Positions 20,291-29,910 are shown, numbered from the stretch's first letter. The stretch: DNA of 64,000 bases from JAPOXR01 sp963664715 (GCA_963664715.2 CAXXUY010000008.1:215260-279259), one strand, 5' to 3'. Numbers and translations: made by a program. Notes: a model not told the origin generated them from the letters alone.

Positions 20291-21961
20291 CTAGGAGCCT
20301 GTCGAAATACCGGCATTGAAAGCGGTGTCCATGGCGTCTGAATGCCTGCACATCTTCATCGGCTCCGGGTCGAATTTCACCGGTGACCGGCGCCCGGCCC
20401 CACCTCGGCGGCCAGCCTTGCCGACAATTCTGCCTGCCAGGGCTGCAATTCCGGTCGAATTCGGCTAAATTCCTGTTCTCAAGCCATGCTCCTTTGCCCT
20501 TCATGCCGCCGAATGTCCGCCCAACAGCAGCCGGTGCATGCGCTTCAGGTTCCATGACGTGCAGACCAGGCTCCACTCGCCTTGTACAGCCTCGATGCCG
20601 CGCAGGCTGAACTGGTCAAAGCCCATGACCCTCTTGATGATTCCGAAGACCGGCTCGACGGCGGCCTTGCGCTTCGCGTAGATCCGCTCCCCTTCGGCAG
20701 AGCCCATCCGGTGCTTCATTCGCTCAACCGCATCGGCATCGGCAGGAGGCTCTGTCACCGGCACCCTTCTCTCCCGGAGTGGACGGTTGTGGTGCTGCCG
20801 GCCGGAAGCAATCAGGGGCTCGATGCCCCGATCGTCGCACAATTCAACATTGGCGCGGCTGAAATACCCGGTATCGGCGACGATGCCAGCCGGGCTGCCG
20901 ACATCCTCGAGCGCGGCAAGCGCCGGTGCCATCTCGTCGACATCATTCGGTCTCTGGCTGACATGGGCATGGGCAATGAGGTGGCTGCCATGGTCCACCG
21001 ATGCCTGGGCGTTGTAAGCCTGCTCGAAGCCTCCTGATGACGGCATGATCCGCGAATCCGGGTCGGTGAAACTGATCTGGTCCCTGGGGCGGGGGCCCGG
21101 CACCGGCGGCTTCGGCGGCCTGCCGCCGAGCTTGCCTCCCCGTTCCCGTTCCTTCTGGCGCCGCTCTTGCATCTTCTCCTCGTATGCCGCCTGTTCGGCT
21201 GCATGGCGGGCCGCAGCGCGGGCCTCGATCTCCTTCCTGGCCTCGGCGATCTTCGCCAGGCGCTCTTGCCGGCGCCCGAGTTCCTCGGGAATGTCGAGAG
21301 CGCACTCCTGCTCGTCCGCCACCTCGGCCAGTTCCAGCAGCCGGGCGACCTGCGCCTTCAGCTGCGCCTCGATGCGCTCCATATGCAAATGGCTCATCGC
21401 CCGGTGGCGGCTGGCATTGGCCTTCACCTTGGTGCCATCGAGGCTGACATGGCCAAGCTTCAGCATGCCCATGGTGCGGGCAATCGACAGCACCTGGACA
21501 AACAGCTCCTGCAGGGCAGGCAGGTGGCGCTTGCGGAAACGGGCAATGGTGTCATGGTCGGGATGAAGATTGCCGGTGACATAGCGCACCGCCACCGAGT
21601 CATGCGTCGCCGCTTCCAGCTTGCGGCTCGAATGCACGCCAGTTGAATAGCCGTAAAACAGCAGCGCCGTCATCATCACCGGGCAATAGGCCGGCTTGCC
21701 ACCATGCCGGTAGACGCCGGTGATCTTGTCCAGATCAAGGGATTCGACGATCTCGACGACAAAGCGGGCCAGGTGATCGTCCGGCAGCCACTCCTGGATC
21801 GAAGGTGGCAACAGCCAGACCTCGTCACGATTGGCCCTCTGGAACCTGATCGACACAACATCATCCTCCGGACTGTTCATTCACTGCCCGATACTACCAT
21901 ATCTTGTGGAAAAGGACAGGAAATCACTGCAAATCCATGGCCAAATCCGACAGGCTCCTAG
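20291..21961 (-). mobile_element. IS1182-family element, apparently complete
   Basis: The ends are inverted repeats of at least 13 bp: TAGGAGCCTGTCG reads inward from both 20292 and 21960. The palindrome CTAG stands at both outer edges and may be part of the repeat or a 4-bp target duplication. It encloses a full-length transposase with no visible lesion, so this is the one IS here that may still be active. Confidence 0.85.
20501..21880 (-). CDS. IS1182-family transposase
   Basis: A 459-residue transposase of normal length. The N-terminal part (WLPDDHLARFV, Y-x-P-x-M-M at about 67) is the DUF772-type domain of this family; the acidic motif VSLDGTKVKAN, the segment IVADTGYFS and the C-terminal YAKRKAAVEPVFG contribute D, D and E of the active site. 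A charged insertion of about 100 residues rich in E, R and A is usual for the family. The start ATG was taken at 21880. No frameshift or stop is visible. Confidence 0.93.
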   Translation of the reverse strand: MNSPEDDVVSIRFQRANRDEVWLLPPSIQEWLPDDHLARFVVEIVESLDLDKITGVYRHGGKPAYCPVMMTALLFYGYSTGVHSSRKLEAATHDSVAVRYVTGNLHPDHDTIARFRKRHLPALQELFVQVLSIARTMGMLKLGHVSLDGTKVKANASRHRAMSHLHMERIEAQLKAQVARLLELAEVADEQECALDIPEELGRRQERLAKIAEARKEIEARAAARHAAEQAAYEEKMQERRQKERERGGKLGGRPPKPPVPGPRPRDQISFTDPDSRIMPSSGGFEQAYNAQASVDHGSHLIAHAHVSQRPNDVDEMAPALAALEDVGSPAGIVADTGYFSRANVELCDDRGIEPLIASGRQHHNRPLRERRVPVTEPPADADAVERMKHRMGSAEGERIYAKRKAAVEPVFGIIKRVMGFDQFSLRGIEAVQGEWSLVCTSWNLKRMHRLLLGGHSAA

Positions 21962-22102
21962 TACCCCGTCACCGTTGAATTGACAATTTGATCACTGGTG
22001 CCGGGTGCAAGATTTCTCCTCGGCCGGTTCTCCTGTATACTGTCCGCAACAATAGTACGACGGTGCCACAACCAGGAGCGATACTCTCCTGGCATTCATC
22101 AA

Positions 22103-23093
22103 GGCTCAGTTTACAAATCGTATGCGTGGCCTGTCGATTGCGGCTGCAAGACAGGTGCGTGACGAGGCGTTCTCCAGTTCAATGTGTTGAAACCATTGCA
22201 GGTAGTTGTCTAGATATTTGGTCGCGATGCCGCGGTAGCGCCGCAAGAAACCCTTCAATTGGCTGTGTCGGCTGTTCACCGTCTGAATGTGAAAGGCGTC
22301 CCGAACCCGCTCTCCGCCAGACAGGTTGAGCGCTTCGTGGCGGACACCCATAGCGGCGGCGCAGGGTGGACAGGCTCGGTGACCATCGCTCACCAGCACG
22401 ATATCCCCGTCCACGACGGGTTCGATGACCTCGCGAAGGGCAGCGGCATTGACCGCCGGAAGACTCGCACTGACCGTCATGCCGCTGCGGTCGGCAGCAA
22501 CCAGCACCGGAACCTGTTCATCCGACAGACCGCGCCTTGCGGTCCAACTGCCGCTCGCCCTTGCGGCTCTCCAGAACATAGGTCCCGTCGGCCTCGACAA
22601 TGCCCGTGAGCTTGCGGGATCGCAGCTGCCTGGCGGCAAGAAATCGGTGCCGCCAGCGAAAAGAGGTGTTGACGGCAAGCCTGCAATGCCCGGCCGATGC
22701 GCGAACCGTCATCCCTTCCGACAGACAATTGCCAAATGCCAGCCATCTTTCCTTGCGGTGAAGACCCGAAAGGGGCGTGCCCGTCGCCGCATTGAATGTC
22801 CTCCCGCAGCCCTTGCATTGATACCGCCGCAGACCACGGACCTTGCCACGGGAAACCGCACCCGGCGTGCCGCAATGGGGACAGCGGCGATCTTCACCCA
22901 CCGCCGCTTCAATCGCGGCCAACGAAGCCGAAGCCTGCGAGCCCCCGGAAAGAACCGCTTCGGCTTCCCTGCGTTGCGCCGGGCTGAGCCGATCAATCCC
23001 TGAGAGCCATTCCTGATACTGCTTGTGATCCATTACCGTCTCCTGTTCCACAAGAGAACATACCGTGAACGCATACGATTTGTAAACAGAGCC
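22103..23093 (-). mobile_element. IS1595-family element, copy 2
   Basis: Inverted repeats of about 18 bp (GGCTC[A/T]GTTTACAAATCG) bound the element. The 8-base flanks differ (TTCATCAA and ATTGCTTT), so there is no target duplication, suggesting rearrangement after insertion. Nearly identical to copy 1 except for a 29-bp deletion inside the transposase gene. Confidence 0.85.
22106..23033 (-). pseudogene. IS1595-type transposase, frameshifted
   Basis: The 5' part (23033 down to 22518) has the zinc ribbon and start of the DDE domain and keeps the glutamate codon that is mutated in copy 1. Near 22525 a 29-bp deletion relative to copy 1 shifts the frame; the rest continues in another frame to a TGA in the terminal repeat. 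The two copies therefore carry independent lesions. Confidence 0.8.
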
Positions 23094-23615
23094 ATTGCTT
23101 TTGAGCCTGCTTGGCAAAGTAGCGTGACCGTGTTGTGGTCAGGCCGCGACCGGAGACAGGTGGCCAGGCCGACTGAGGTTGCGAGAGATCTCTTTGGCTC
23201 AGACTCCAGACGCAGTTTCACGGCCGGATTCGATAGTTTGCTGTTTTCCGACAACAAGTTAATCAGAATCAATCCTGAACTCGTACTGTAAACAAAATTC
23301 CCGAATTGCCTCCGGAAATTGACGATGTTTTACGATACATCTTCAACAAGAATTCACCAAAAGAGCAGGGTTTACATGCAGGCAATTATCCAAATATGTT
23401 CTGCTCAGGGGCTAAATTATCGACTTAAAATCAATGATTTGCGAGACTATGATTCCGTATTGTTCTCAATGAAGTTGCCTCTAAACGTCCCGTTCAAGGT
23501 GCCGCCGTGTTAGCCGACGGAGAGAAATGTCGTGCTGGCGATTGATTGAGGGTTCCCCAATCGTGGACAGTTCGGTCCCAGACCTGTCCGCAAATCAGAT
23601 TTGTTGTTCCCCAGG
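23094..23615. other. Region without a supported gene
   Basis: About 520 bases between the second IS1595 copy and the M42 gene, AT-richer than its surroundings. A plus-strand open frame of about 60 codons (23100-23291) resembles nothing I recognise. It also holds whatever follows the end of the minus-strand sugar operon; no clear terminator is visible. Confidence 0.35.
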
Positions 23616-24716
23616 TTAAGCGTCTCCGTCCCTGTCAAGGTGGAACGACGAATTGACACCCTTGACGACAGCGATCAGCAACAGGGCAAGTTGTTCGAGA
23701 TCGGCAAGATCACACACTTCCAGCGCCGAGTGCGAGTAGCGCACTGGAAATCCGACGTCGATCCCCGCCACGCCTTCGCCGGTCAGTTGAACGTATGAAA
23801 GATCAGTAAGGACGCCGACCTGTGCACTTCTCTGGATCTGTATTGCCTCCTCGAGGGCCGTTTGTTCAAACAGGCGTACAAGTGCCGGATGCGGGATGAC
23901 CCCATTGAGCGTTCCGCGGCCGTGGAACGAATAGAGACCCATTCCGGGACCTCTCCCAAGGACCATATCACCTCGGCCAACCATATCGGGAGTGTCGGTC
24001 GCCAACATCAGGTCAATCTGAATTGCGATGTCGGGATTGAGAGTCTGGGCAGCAATTGACGCGCCTCGAAGATTGAACTCCTCCTGGACCGAAAAAACGA
24101 TATGAACAGTCGGCAGGCCGCTTTGGCCGGCAAGTGCGCCTGCAACTTCGAGGAGTACCGCACAACCGGCACGATCATCGACGGAGGTACCTGCCATCCG
24201 ATCGCCGGAAAGCTCAATCACAGCAGGCATGTAGACGACCGGGCTTCCGATATTGATACCGGCTTCCTCGGCTGCTGCGCCGGAGGAGAACCCTGCATCC
24301 ACGTAAAGGTCGCGGTAATTCACGACCTGGTATTTTTCATCCGGTGCAGTTGCGTGATGGCTCTTGTTTGCGATGACACCCGGAATATCGTGTCCATCAC
24401 TTGTGGTTATAAGGACTGCCTGCGACGGCAGGGCACGTTCCGGAACCCCGCCAAGCCTCTCCAGCCTGATCATGCCGTCAGGGTCGATCCTGCGTACGAC
24501 GAAACCCAGTTGATCCATGTGGGCGAACAACATCACCGATGGCAAGGTGCCATCACCTTCCAGCGTAGCGATCAGATTGCCCGGGCGGTCTGTCCGCGTC
24601 CTGATTCCACCCTCTTCCAGTTTCTCGGCAATCACCCTGCGGACACGATCCTCATAGCCACTGAGGCCGGGTAGCAGCATCAGTTCGGAGAGCGCATTGC
24701 GAAGCCTTTCTTTCAC
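23616..24716 (-). CDS. M42-family metallopeptidase
   Basis: A 366-residue M42 (glutamyl aminopeptidase/cellulase M-like) protein. Metal-binding motifs are visible: AHMDQLGFV, VDDRAGCAVLLE, QEEFNLRG and the late SHSALEV. Such enzymes are cytoplasmic, dimetal aminopeptidases. The GTG at 24716 is chosen because it overlaps the stop of the upstream gene (GTGA), indicating coupling; the longer ORF to 24830 overlaps that gene extensively. Co-occurrence with BtpA and an Rpe-like gene suggests processing of a sugar- or aminosugar-linked substrate (inference). Confidence 0.88.
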   Translation of the reverse strand: MKERLRNALSELMLLPGLSGYEDRVRRVIAEKLEEGGIRTRTDRPGNLIATLEGDGTLPSVMLFAHMDQLGFVVRRIDPDGMIRLERLGGVPERALPSQAVLITTSDGHDIPGVIANKSHHATAPDEKYQVVNYRDLYVDAGFSSGAAAEEAGINIGSPVVYMPAVIELSGDRMAGTSVDDRAGCAVLLEVAGALAGQSGLPTVHIVFSVQEEFNLRGASIAAQTLNPDIAIQIDLMLATDTPDMVGRGDMVLGRGPGMGLYSFHGRGTLNGVIPHPALVRLFEQTALEEAIQIQRSAQVGVLTDLSYVQLTGEGVAGIDVGFPVRYSHSALEVCDLADLEQLALLLIAVVKGVNSSFHLDRDGDA

Positions 24717-25537
24717 TTGCCCCGGCCTCCTCTTGCCAATCGGGCAAGATGCATGAATTCGGCGGCCCGGTCCGGATCTATCTCTTTCCAGGTATCGCCG
24801 TCCACCTTGAGCGAAGATCCAACCACACACCCGTCCGCGATCTCCAGGACATCGGCCACGGTCTCGTGTTTGACACCGGTATTAGCCAGTACCGGTGTTC
24901 CGGGAAGCACTGACTTGACTGCCTCGAGATCTGACAACGGTGCAGCCTCGCCCGTGATCTGACCGGAAACAAGGATTGCGTCGGGGATACTGGAAATGGC
25001 CGCACTGCGTGCACGGTCTGCCAGTGATCGCCGGTCAAGCGAATAGGCAAACTCGGCTGAGATGTTGAAGAACATGGCAAGGTCGCGACGGCCCAGACTG
25101 TCGCGATACCGCATCGCCTTGCCTGCATCCGGCGTCCACGGCCCCATGTCGGAAGCGTAGGCGCCGGTGAAGATCTCGCGCGCAAAATGGGCTCCGGTTG
25201 CTGCCGCCAACGCAATCGTACTCATGGGATCCCACAAGACGTTGACGCCGAAGGGGAGTCTGATTTCGTCTCGCAGGCGACCGATAACGAACGCCATGGT
25301 GGCAGTCGATGCAAGGTCGGCTTCGAACTCGTATGGCCGGTCATTTTCATTTCCGAACATTACCGCGTCAAATCCGGCCGTCTGGAGAGCCGCAAGATCG
25401 CGGGCCGCATCCTCTGTCAGTCCCTCCAGCCCTACCCCCGCGTCATGCAGCGGGGATCCAGGCAGAGCACCGATGTGGACCATTCCGATTACCGGCTTCA
25501 GGTCTCCGAAAATCACTTGAAACTTGCTGCTCATCAT
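24713..25537 (-). CDS. BtpA/SgcQ-family TIM-barrel protein
   Basis: A 274-residue BtpA/SgcQ-family protein. Diagnostic segments are VIGMVHIGALPGSP near the start, DAVMFGNEND, PFGVNVLWDP and VLANTGVKHETV. The family includes photosystem I biogenesis factor BtpA and SgcQ from enteric sugar operons; in this context a sugar-operon role is more likely. Of the tandem ATGs at 25537 and 25534, the first has AGGA upstream and overlaps the stop of a 43-codon ORF (ATGA). The 3' end is coupled to the M42 gene. Confidence 0.85.
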   Translation of the reverse strand: MMSSKFQVIFGDLKPVIGMVHIGALPGSPLHDAGVGLEGLTEDAARDLAALQTAGFDAVMFGNENDRPYEFEADLASTATMAFVIGRLRDEIRLPFGVNVLWDPMSTIALAAATGAHFAREIFTGAYASDMGPWTPDAGKAMRYRDSLGRRDLAMFFNISAEFAYSLDRRSLADRARSAAISSIPDAILVSGQITGEAAPLSDLEAVKSVLPGTPVLANTGVKHETVADVLEIADGCVVGSSLKVDGDTWKEIDPDRAAEFMHLARLARGGRGK

Positions 25538-25665
25538 AACATCCTGGACTGGAATGCTGTCCTGCCATCTGCCAATTCTTGGCCGGCGACGCGTTGTGGA
25601 GACTGCAGGCGCGGTTTGCCGAGAACTTGAGCAAGTGCAGCAAACAAATCCGGAATCCATGTCAT
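25534..25665 (-). CDS. 43-codon ORF coupled to btpA-like gene
   Basis: An ATG at 25665 follows a GAGGTG ribosome site at normal spacing and opens a 43-codon frame whose TGA overlaps the ATG of the BtpA-like gene (ATGA). The product (starts MTWIPDLFAALAQVLGKP) resembles nothing I know. It could be a small leader that couples translation, or the stump of a deleted gene. Confidence 0.4.
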   Translation of the reverse strand: MTWIPDLFAALAQVLGKPRLQSPQRVAGQELADGRTAFQSRML

Positions 25666-25724
25666 TGTCTTCACCTCTGCATTTTGGTGGTCGATGATCG
25701 AAGGCTTGGCCGTTTCAAGAGGAC

Positions 25725-26423
25725 CTACAGCTCCACGGCCGATTCAGCAGAGCAGACGGCATCGTGAAGCTGTTTCCTGGCCGCGGCAAAAGACCGTGAC
25801 CGCCACAACGCGCTGCCTACCACGAACTTCCTGGCTCCGGCAAGAAACGCGCCGGAGATGGTGTTCGGCCCGATCCCCCCGTCGACTTCGAGCTCCACGG
25901 GCCGGTCTTGAGTGCGGATCAAGGCCGCGACGTCGCGGATCTTCTCTGTCATCAGACCTATGTTTGACTGGCCGCCAAAGCCGGGTTCAACCGTCATGAT
26001 GAGAATGGTGTCGACAATGTCGATATGCCACCGCGCCAGTTCAACGGGCGATCCCGGTGAAAGCGCAACGCCTGGCGAGAGTCCCTTGTCCACGATTTTC
26101 TGCAGTGTCCGGCGCGGGTTCCGAACCCAGTCGGGATGGATCGTTATCACTTCGCAACCTGCGTCCGCCACCTGTTCGATGAGCAGGTCAGGGTCATTCA
26201 TCATCAGATGTGCTTCGAAGGGCAAGTCCACATGCCGACGGCAGGCGGCGATGACATCTGGACCGAACGACAGCGAAGGCACGGCGTTTCCATCCATGAC
26301 ATCCCAGTGGAAGCCATCGAATCCGGCGTTCTGAAGTGCCAGGCACTGATCACCCAGGGCCGAGAAGTCTGCTGTCAGCAAGGAAGCCATGATCACGGGC
26401 CTGGACTTCGGTTGCGTCTTCAT
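25725..26423 (-). CDS. Ribulose-phosphate 3-epimerase-like protein
   Basis: A 232-residue TIM-barrel protein of the Rpe family. Metal-binding positions are conserved: FHWDVMDG (H and D), EAHLMM (H) and EVDGGI (D). It should epimerise C3 of a ketose phosphate; the altered segment after DVMDG (NAVPSLSFG rather than HFVPN) suggests an Rpe relative such as an allulose- or other ketose-phosphate epimerase. It begins the surviving part of a minus-strand operon, 60 bases upstream of the 43-codon ORF. Confidence 0.87.
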   Translation of the reverse strand: MKTQPKSRPVIMASLLTADFSALGDQCLALQNAGFDGFHWDVMDGNAVPSLSFGPDVIAACRRHVDLPFEAHLMMNDPDLLIEQVADAGCEVITIHPDWVRNPRRTLQKIVDKGLSPGVALSPGSPVELARWHIDIVDTILIMTVEPGFGGQSNIGLMTEKIRDVAALIRTQDRPVELEVDGGIGPNTISGAFLAGARKFVVGSALWRSRSFAAARKQLHDAVCSAESAVEL

Positions 26424-26442
26424 CGTGTCGTCTTGCCCGTGT

Positions 26443-26725
26443 TCATGATACCGGAAACGCGGTTGAACTGGTGAAGACTTCGCTGGCGTTCAGGTCGTGA
26501 GCGGCATCCCTCACGCGTGCAATGCGGTCGATCTCCGCATGGTCCAGCGGGCGGGGTGGAACCAGGGTATCGTCGGCAATATTCCAGCGCCGTGCCAGAT
26601 CGGCAGCAGGTTTCACGATGAGAATTTCTGCCGCTTGTGACCAGCTTGCCAGAATCAACATCGACCACGACAACCTTTTTAGCCTGCATGGCACAGTCGA
26701 CACCAACGACAGGGTCTTGTCCCAT
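26443..26725 (-). pseudogene. FGGY-family carbohydrate kinase, N-terminal stub
   Basis: From an ATG at 26725 (AGGAGAGGG upstream) the frame encodes VVGVDCAMQAKKVVVVDVDSG, the ATP-binding N-terminus typical of FGGY sugar kinases (xylulokinase-like). Homology fades after about 30 residues; a different frame then runs to 26443 with no recognisable family. Nearly all of a 500-residue kinase is missing. This is a deletion relic of a sugar operon. Confidence 0.6.
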
Positions 26726-26726
26726 T

Positions 26727-27191
26727 TCAGAACCCTCTCCTGCGAGGTTCCAGGCCATATATCAGGCCAAGCAGTGCGCCGCCGAAGATTGCGATCAGGA
26801 TGGCAAAGGGAACGGGCATTCCGTACCCTTTCATGGCGGTACCCGCCATGGCCATGATGAGAACAAGCAACAACCCGACCGACAGATCAAGGCTGCGGGA
26901 AGCGATCAGGAACATCATCCCGACCCCGATGACGGTCGCAACCGCAGCAGCCCTTCCGGCATTCAACAAATTGACGGAAGTCAGAAAACGCTCGTGCGTG
27001 AAACTGAATGCGAGCATGACAAACACGGGCGACAGGACAAGCAGATGAATCCGCCTCAACCAACTCCATGCTAGAGCGACCCGGTCTTTTCGGGCAGAAT
27101 CAGATTTGTCGGAACCCACCCCTGGCTGTTCTGCTTGCTTCATTCTTGACACGAGCGTTCTCGAGCGTAGCCGTAAAGGACCTGGTTCCAT
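26727..27191 (-). pseudogene. Sugar ABC transporter permease, truncated
   Basis: From about 27191 (or 27143) the frame gives the N-terminal third of an RbsC-like permease: a first helix (LLVLSPVFVMLAFSF) and the family segment A-S-R-S-L-D-L-S-V-G with following helices. It ends after about 150 residues where family members have 320-340, joined directly to a ribosome site and the kinase stub. The middle and end of the permease were deleted. Confidence 0.7.
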
Positions 27192-27390
27192 ATTCGATAG
27201 GCCACGAATTACAGTATGAGTGAATTTACACATCATCAAGTTATAATGTCCAAAAACGTGCGTTTTCTTTGTAATTCTGCGAAATGTATTTGGTATTGAG
27301 GTATCATATTGCATAGTTTTGTTTGAAAATGTGAGATACTGAAAACTGAATGGCTGGCTTCCAGGCGACGGATGGACAGGAGCCGAGGCG
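27192..27390. promoter_or_regulatory. Divergent control region of the sugar locus
   Basis: About 200 AT-rich bases separate the truncated permease from the deoR-type gene. Promoters for both directions and the regulator's operator are expected here. I cannot point to exact -35/-10 boxes or an operator dyad with confidence. Confidence 0.4.
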
Positions 27391-28182
27391 TTGAAGAAGA
27401 AACCCAGACACGGCGAACAGCGTCTCGAACTCCTGCGGCGTCGAATCACCGAGTTCGGTTTCGTGACGGTTGCCGAAGTCGCCAGGGAACTTCGTGTTTC
27501 GGAGATGACCATCAGGCGCGATCTGGCTCGCCTCGAGGAGCGGAAGGTGGCGACCCGCACACATGGCGGTGCCATTGCTACGTACAAAGGGCGCAACAGG
27601 TCGTTCGATCTGGAGGAACCCACATTCAATGCACGGAATGAAGTGAATGCAGACGCGAAATCTGTCATCGCCGCGACGGCTGCACGCATTCCAAAGGCAC
27701 ATCAGACCGTGGGCCTTGATGTTGGAACAACGGCAACCAGGCTCGCGCGCCATCTCCATCACCGCGAGGAATTGAAGATCTTCACCAACAACCTGCGGGC
27801 AGCCATGATATTGAGTGACAGCGCCCATGGGGTTTATGTCCCGGGCGGGCAGGTTCGTGGCATAGAGAATTCGCTATGTGGTTCAATTGCCGTTGAGCAA
27901 CTGCGAAACTACTGGCTCGACCACGTGTTTGTAGGTGTATCCGGCATTACAGAAGACGGGCTCTTTGACTACTCGCTGGAAGAGACCGAAATCAAGCGTG
28001 TCTACGTGGAACGTGCTTCAAACGTGGTTGTTCTTTGCGACTCCAGCAAGTTTGAACGCATGTCGCTGGTTCAAGTCTGCGAACTGAAGGATATTGACAT
28101 TCTGGTTACCGAGGCGCCGCCGCCGTCTGCCTTGGCAGAAAGCCTGCACCGAGCCGAAGTGAAACTTGTACTGGCCGAATAG
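27391..28182 (+). CDS. DeoR/GlpR-family transcriptional repressor
   Basis: A 263-residue DeoR-family regulator: N-terminal helix-turn-helix (FVTVAEVARELRVSEMTIRRDL, residues about 19-40), the THGGA linker and a C-terminal sugar-phosphate sensor domain (GLDVGTTATRLA, FVGVSGI, VLCDSSKF). The start is a TTG at 27391 with AGGAG eight bases upstream. It is divergent from, and probably represses, the sugar catabolic operon in response to a sugar phosphate; its target operon has lost its transporter and kinase. Confidence 0.9.
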   Translation: MKKKPRHGEQRLELLRRRITEFGFVTVAEVARELRVSEMTIRRDLARLEERKVATRTHGGAIATYKGRNRSFDLEEPTFNARNEVNADAKSVIAATAARIPKAHQTVGLDVGTTATRLARHLHHREELKIFTNNLRAAMILSDSAHGVYVPGGQVRGIENSLCGSIAVEQLRNYWLDHVFVGVSGITEDGLFDYSLEETEIKRVYVERASNVVVLCDSSKFERMSLVQVCELKDIDILVTEAPPPSALAESLHRAEVKLVLAE

Positions 28183-28400
28183 GACGAGGGCTCTGGGAAT
28201 GAATTCGCCGACCGTCGTGTCTGGCACTCATCGCAGACGTTATGCTCAGTCATGAGACGCGTCCCGCTACCTTGAAATACCTTCAACCTGAGCTACGAGA
28301 TAAGACATCATGGATTGACCCGTCCTGGCCCTGAGATTCGCGGGTTATACTCGAGGTCAGAACAACGCCCGAGAACAGGCCAGATCAAGGAGGACAGGTC

Positions 28401-28581
28401 ATGAGTAAGTATAGCGCATATGTGGGTCCCGGATGGCGAGCAGGAGGCGATGCGGGACCTGACCCGCGCCCGCGAAGACATGAAGGCAATCGAACTGAAG
28501 GCGCGCCAACGCCTGTCTGCATTCCTGCTTCACCATGACCGGGTGTATCCGGGTGTAGTAGCTCGGATTATTCCGTCATGA
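28401..28581 (+). pseudogene. IS110-family transposase remnant
   Basis: An ATG with GGAGGACAG upstream begins with MSKYSAYVG, an IS110-type N-terminus. After a deletion and frame change the sequence continues as EAMRDLTRAREDMKA and RLSAFLLHHDRVYPG, which belongs to the middle of such transposases. The catalytic regions are absent. Confidence 0.6.
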
Positions 28582-28629
28582 ACCGGGTGGTTTTTCCCAC
28601 CTTCCTTGGGAGTGTTGATTCTGTTTGAT

Positions 28630-28978
28630 CAGGTACAATCCGGGACAGGGCTTCTTTCCCGAGCAGGTATTTTCAGGTAGCGTCCCTGTCCGGCACAGAC
28701 CTGACGTATGCCGCTCTGTTTGATGCCGACCTGTCCGGTGCCGAACTTCGGGATGCATTAATGACGTGGGCGGCGCTCGCAGGGGCGAGCATTGGGGGGA
28801 TGCTTTTCAACGCGGCAACGGGTCTATCTATGGCCCAGCTATCGGTTGCGCATTGGGCTGGCAGGGCGGCTGACTTCCTTCAGAAGGAGACGATGAAGGA
28901 ATTCAATGCGAACATCGATACGCTAATGGCCGTGGTTAAGAAGGAGGACGGGATCTTTCAAGTCCCATTGTGGGAGTG
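28630..28978 (+). pseudogene. C-terminal fragment of a pentapeptide-repeat protein
   Basis: A frame open after a TGA gives a few A(D/N)LSG pentapeptides and then a tail closely matching the end of the full gene at 32944-34254: ATGL..AQLSVAHWAGRAA, an acidic linker, LMAV, then DG.F..P before the stop. The signal peptide and binding domain are missing. An internal ATG (28761) could start a 72-residue product, so expression is not excluded. Confidence 0.6.
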
Positions 28979-29552
28979 ATCTATTTGGCGGTGAAAGGCG
29001 GATCGAGGCTAGTGGCGGCGCAGCCTGGCCAGCACCGAGCATCTGCAAGGCCGTGATCGGCGAGTCTTCTCTGGTGCTCTTCGTTCCCCCAGAACCGAGC
29101 GTGTCCGGACTCCCTGCCCCAAATCATGCAGAGCCGCAACGCGGCTTCCGGCGCGTTCGTGCGCCAATGGGTAATCGTGCCTGCCGAGATTTCTGGTGCA
29201 GCTGCACCATGACCGAGGCGGCGGACGGCAGCTGGCAGGCATCGAAGGATCCACCGTGGCGGCACGGGCCGGTGCAGCTGCACGTTGTACGTAATTGTCG
29301 ATTCGGCGTAGCGGATGAGGCAAGCGAATCGTGTTCCCCGGTCGGCGAACTCTGAAGAGACAGGAATTCGCAGGGTACGGTCTGAGGTCACGGCAATCCC
29401 TCAGTTCGCGCATCTCGTTACTTCAGTGCGCCAAATTCGCTTGGCCTGCCTGCGGGCTAGAGCAGAATGGCATTACATTGAATCGAAAGGGGATTCCATT
29501 TGTTGCCTCGATCAGTTTCAAGTCGGTCAAGGCAGCGATGGAGGCAAGGGCG
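28979..29552. other. Region without a supported gene
   Basis: About 570 bases. A 136-codon minus-strand frame (28981-29391) lacks a recognisable family and looks like chance. The region ends where IS fragments begin. Nothing else is visible. Confidence 0.35.
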
Positions 29553-29910
29553 ATGGCCAGACCGACTTCGATGGACCTGTGGGAGTGTGCAATGGAACGG
29601 CTTGACCGTGGGCAGACCGTCCGGCAAGTGGCGGTGGCCGGTTTCGAGCGGGTCAGACCGAAGCTGACAGGACGGCCGGGCTATGACCCTGCCGGTCTCC
29701 TAAAGCTTTGTATCTACGGATACCTGAACCGGATCCGTTCAAGCCGCCGTCTGGAAACTGAAACACACCGCAATCTCGAGGTTACTTGTTGCTGTGCCGG
29801 CAGCATCCAAATTTCAAGACGGTTGCCGCCATCCGCGCACGCCGGGCAAGGCTGGAAGCGCATATGGCCTTCACAGGCGTATTATTCTTCTGAAAAAACG
29901 TTACTCTGGG
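29553..29910 (+). pseudogene. Chimeric IS remnant: IS630 start joined to IS1182-like piece
   Basis: From the ATG at 29553 about 30 codons (MARPTSMDLWECAMERLDRG) match the N-terminus of IS630-type transposases. Near 29645 the frame passes into RPGYDPAGLLKLCIYGYLNR and R-S-S-R-R-L-E, the N-terminal domain of IS1182/IS5-like transposases; a frameshift then leads to the HPNFKTVAAIR segment up to a TGA at 29892. Two unrelated IS fragments are thus fused. Confidence 0.65.

Noticed and set aside
28981..29391. A 136-codon minus-strand frame
   Set aside because: No family resemblance, no ribosome site, and the opposite strand is equally open; treated as chance in GC-rich DNA.
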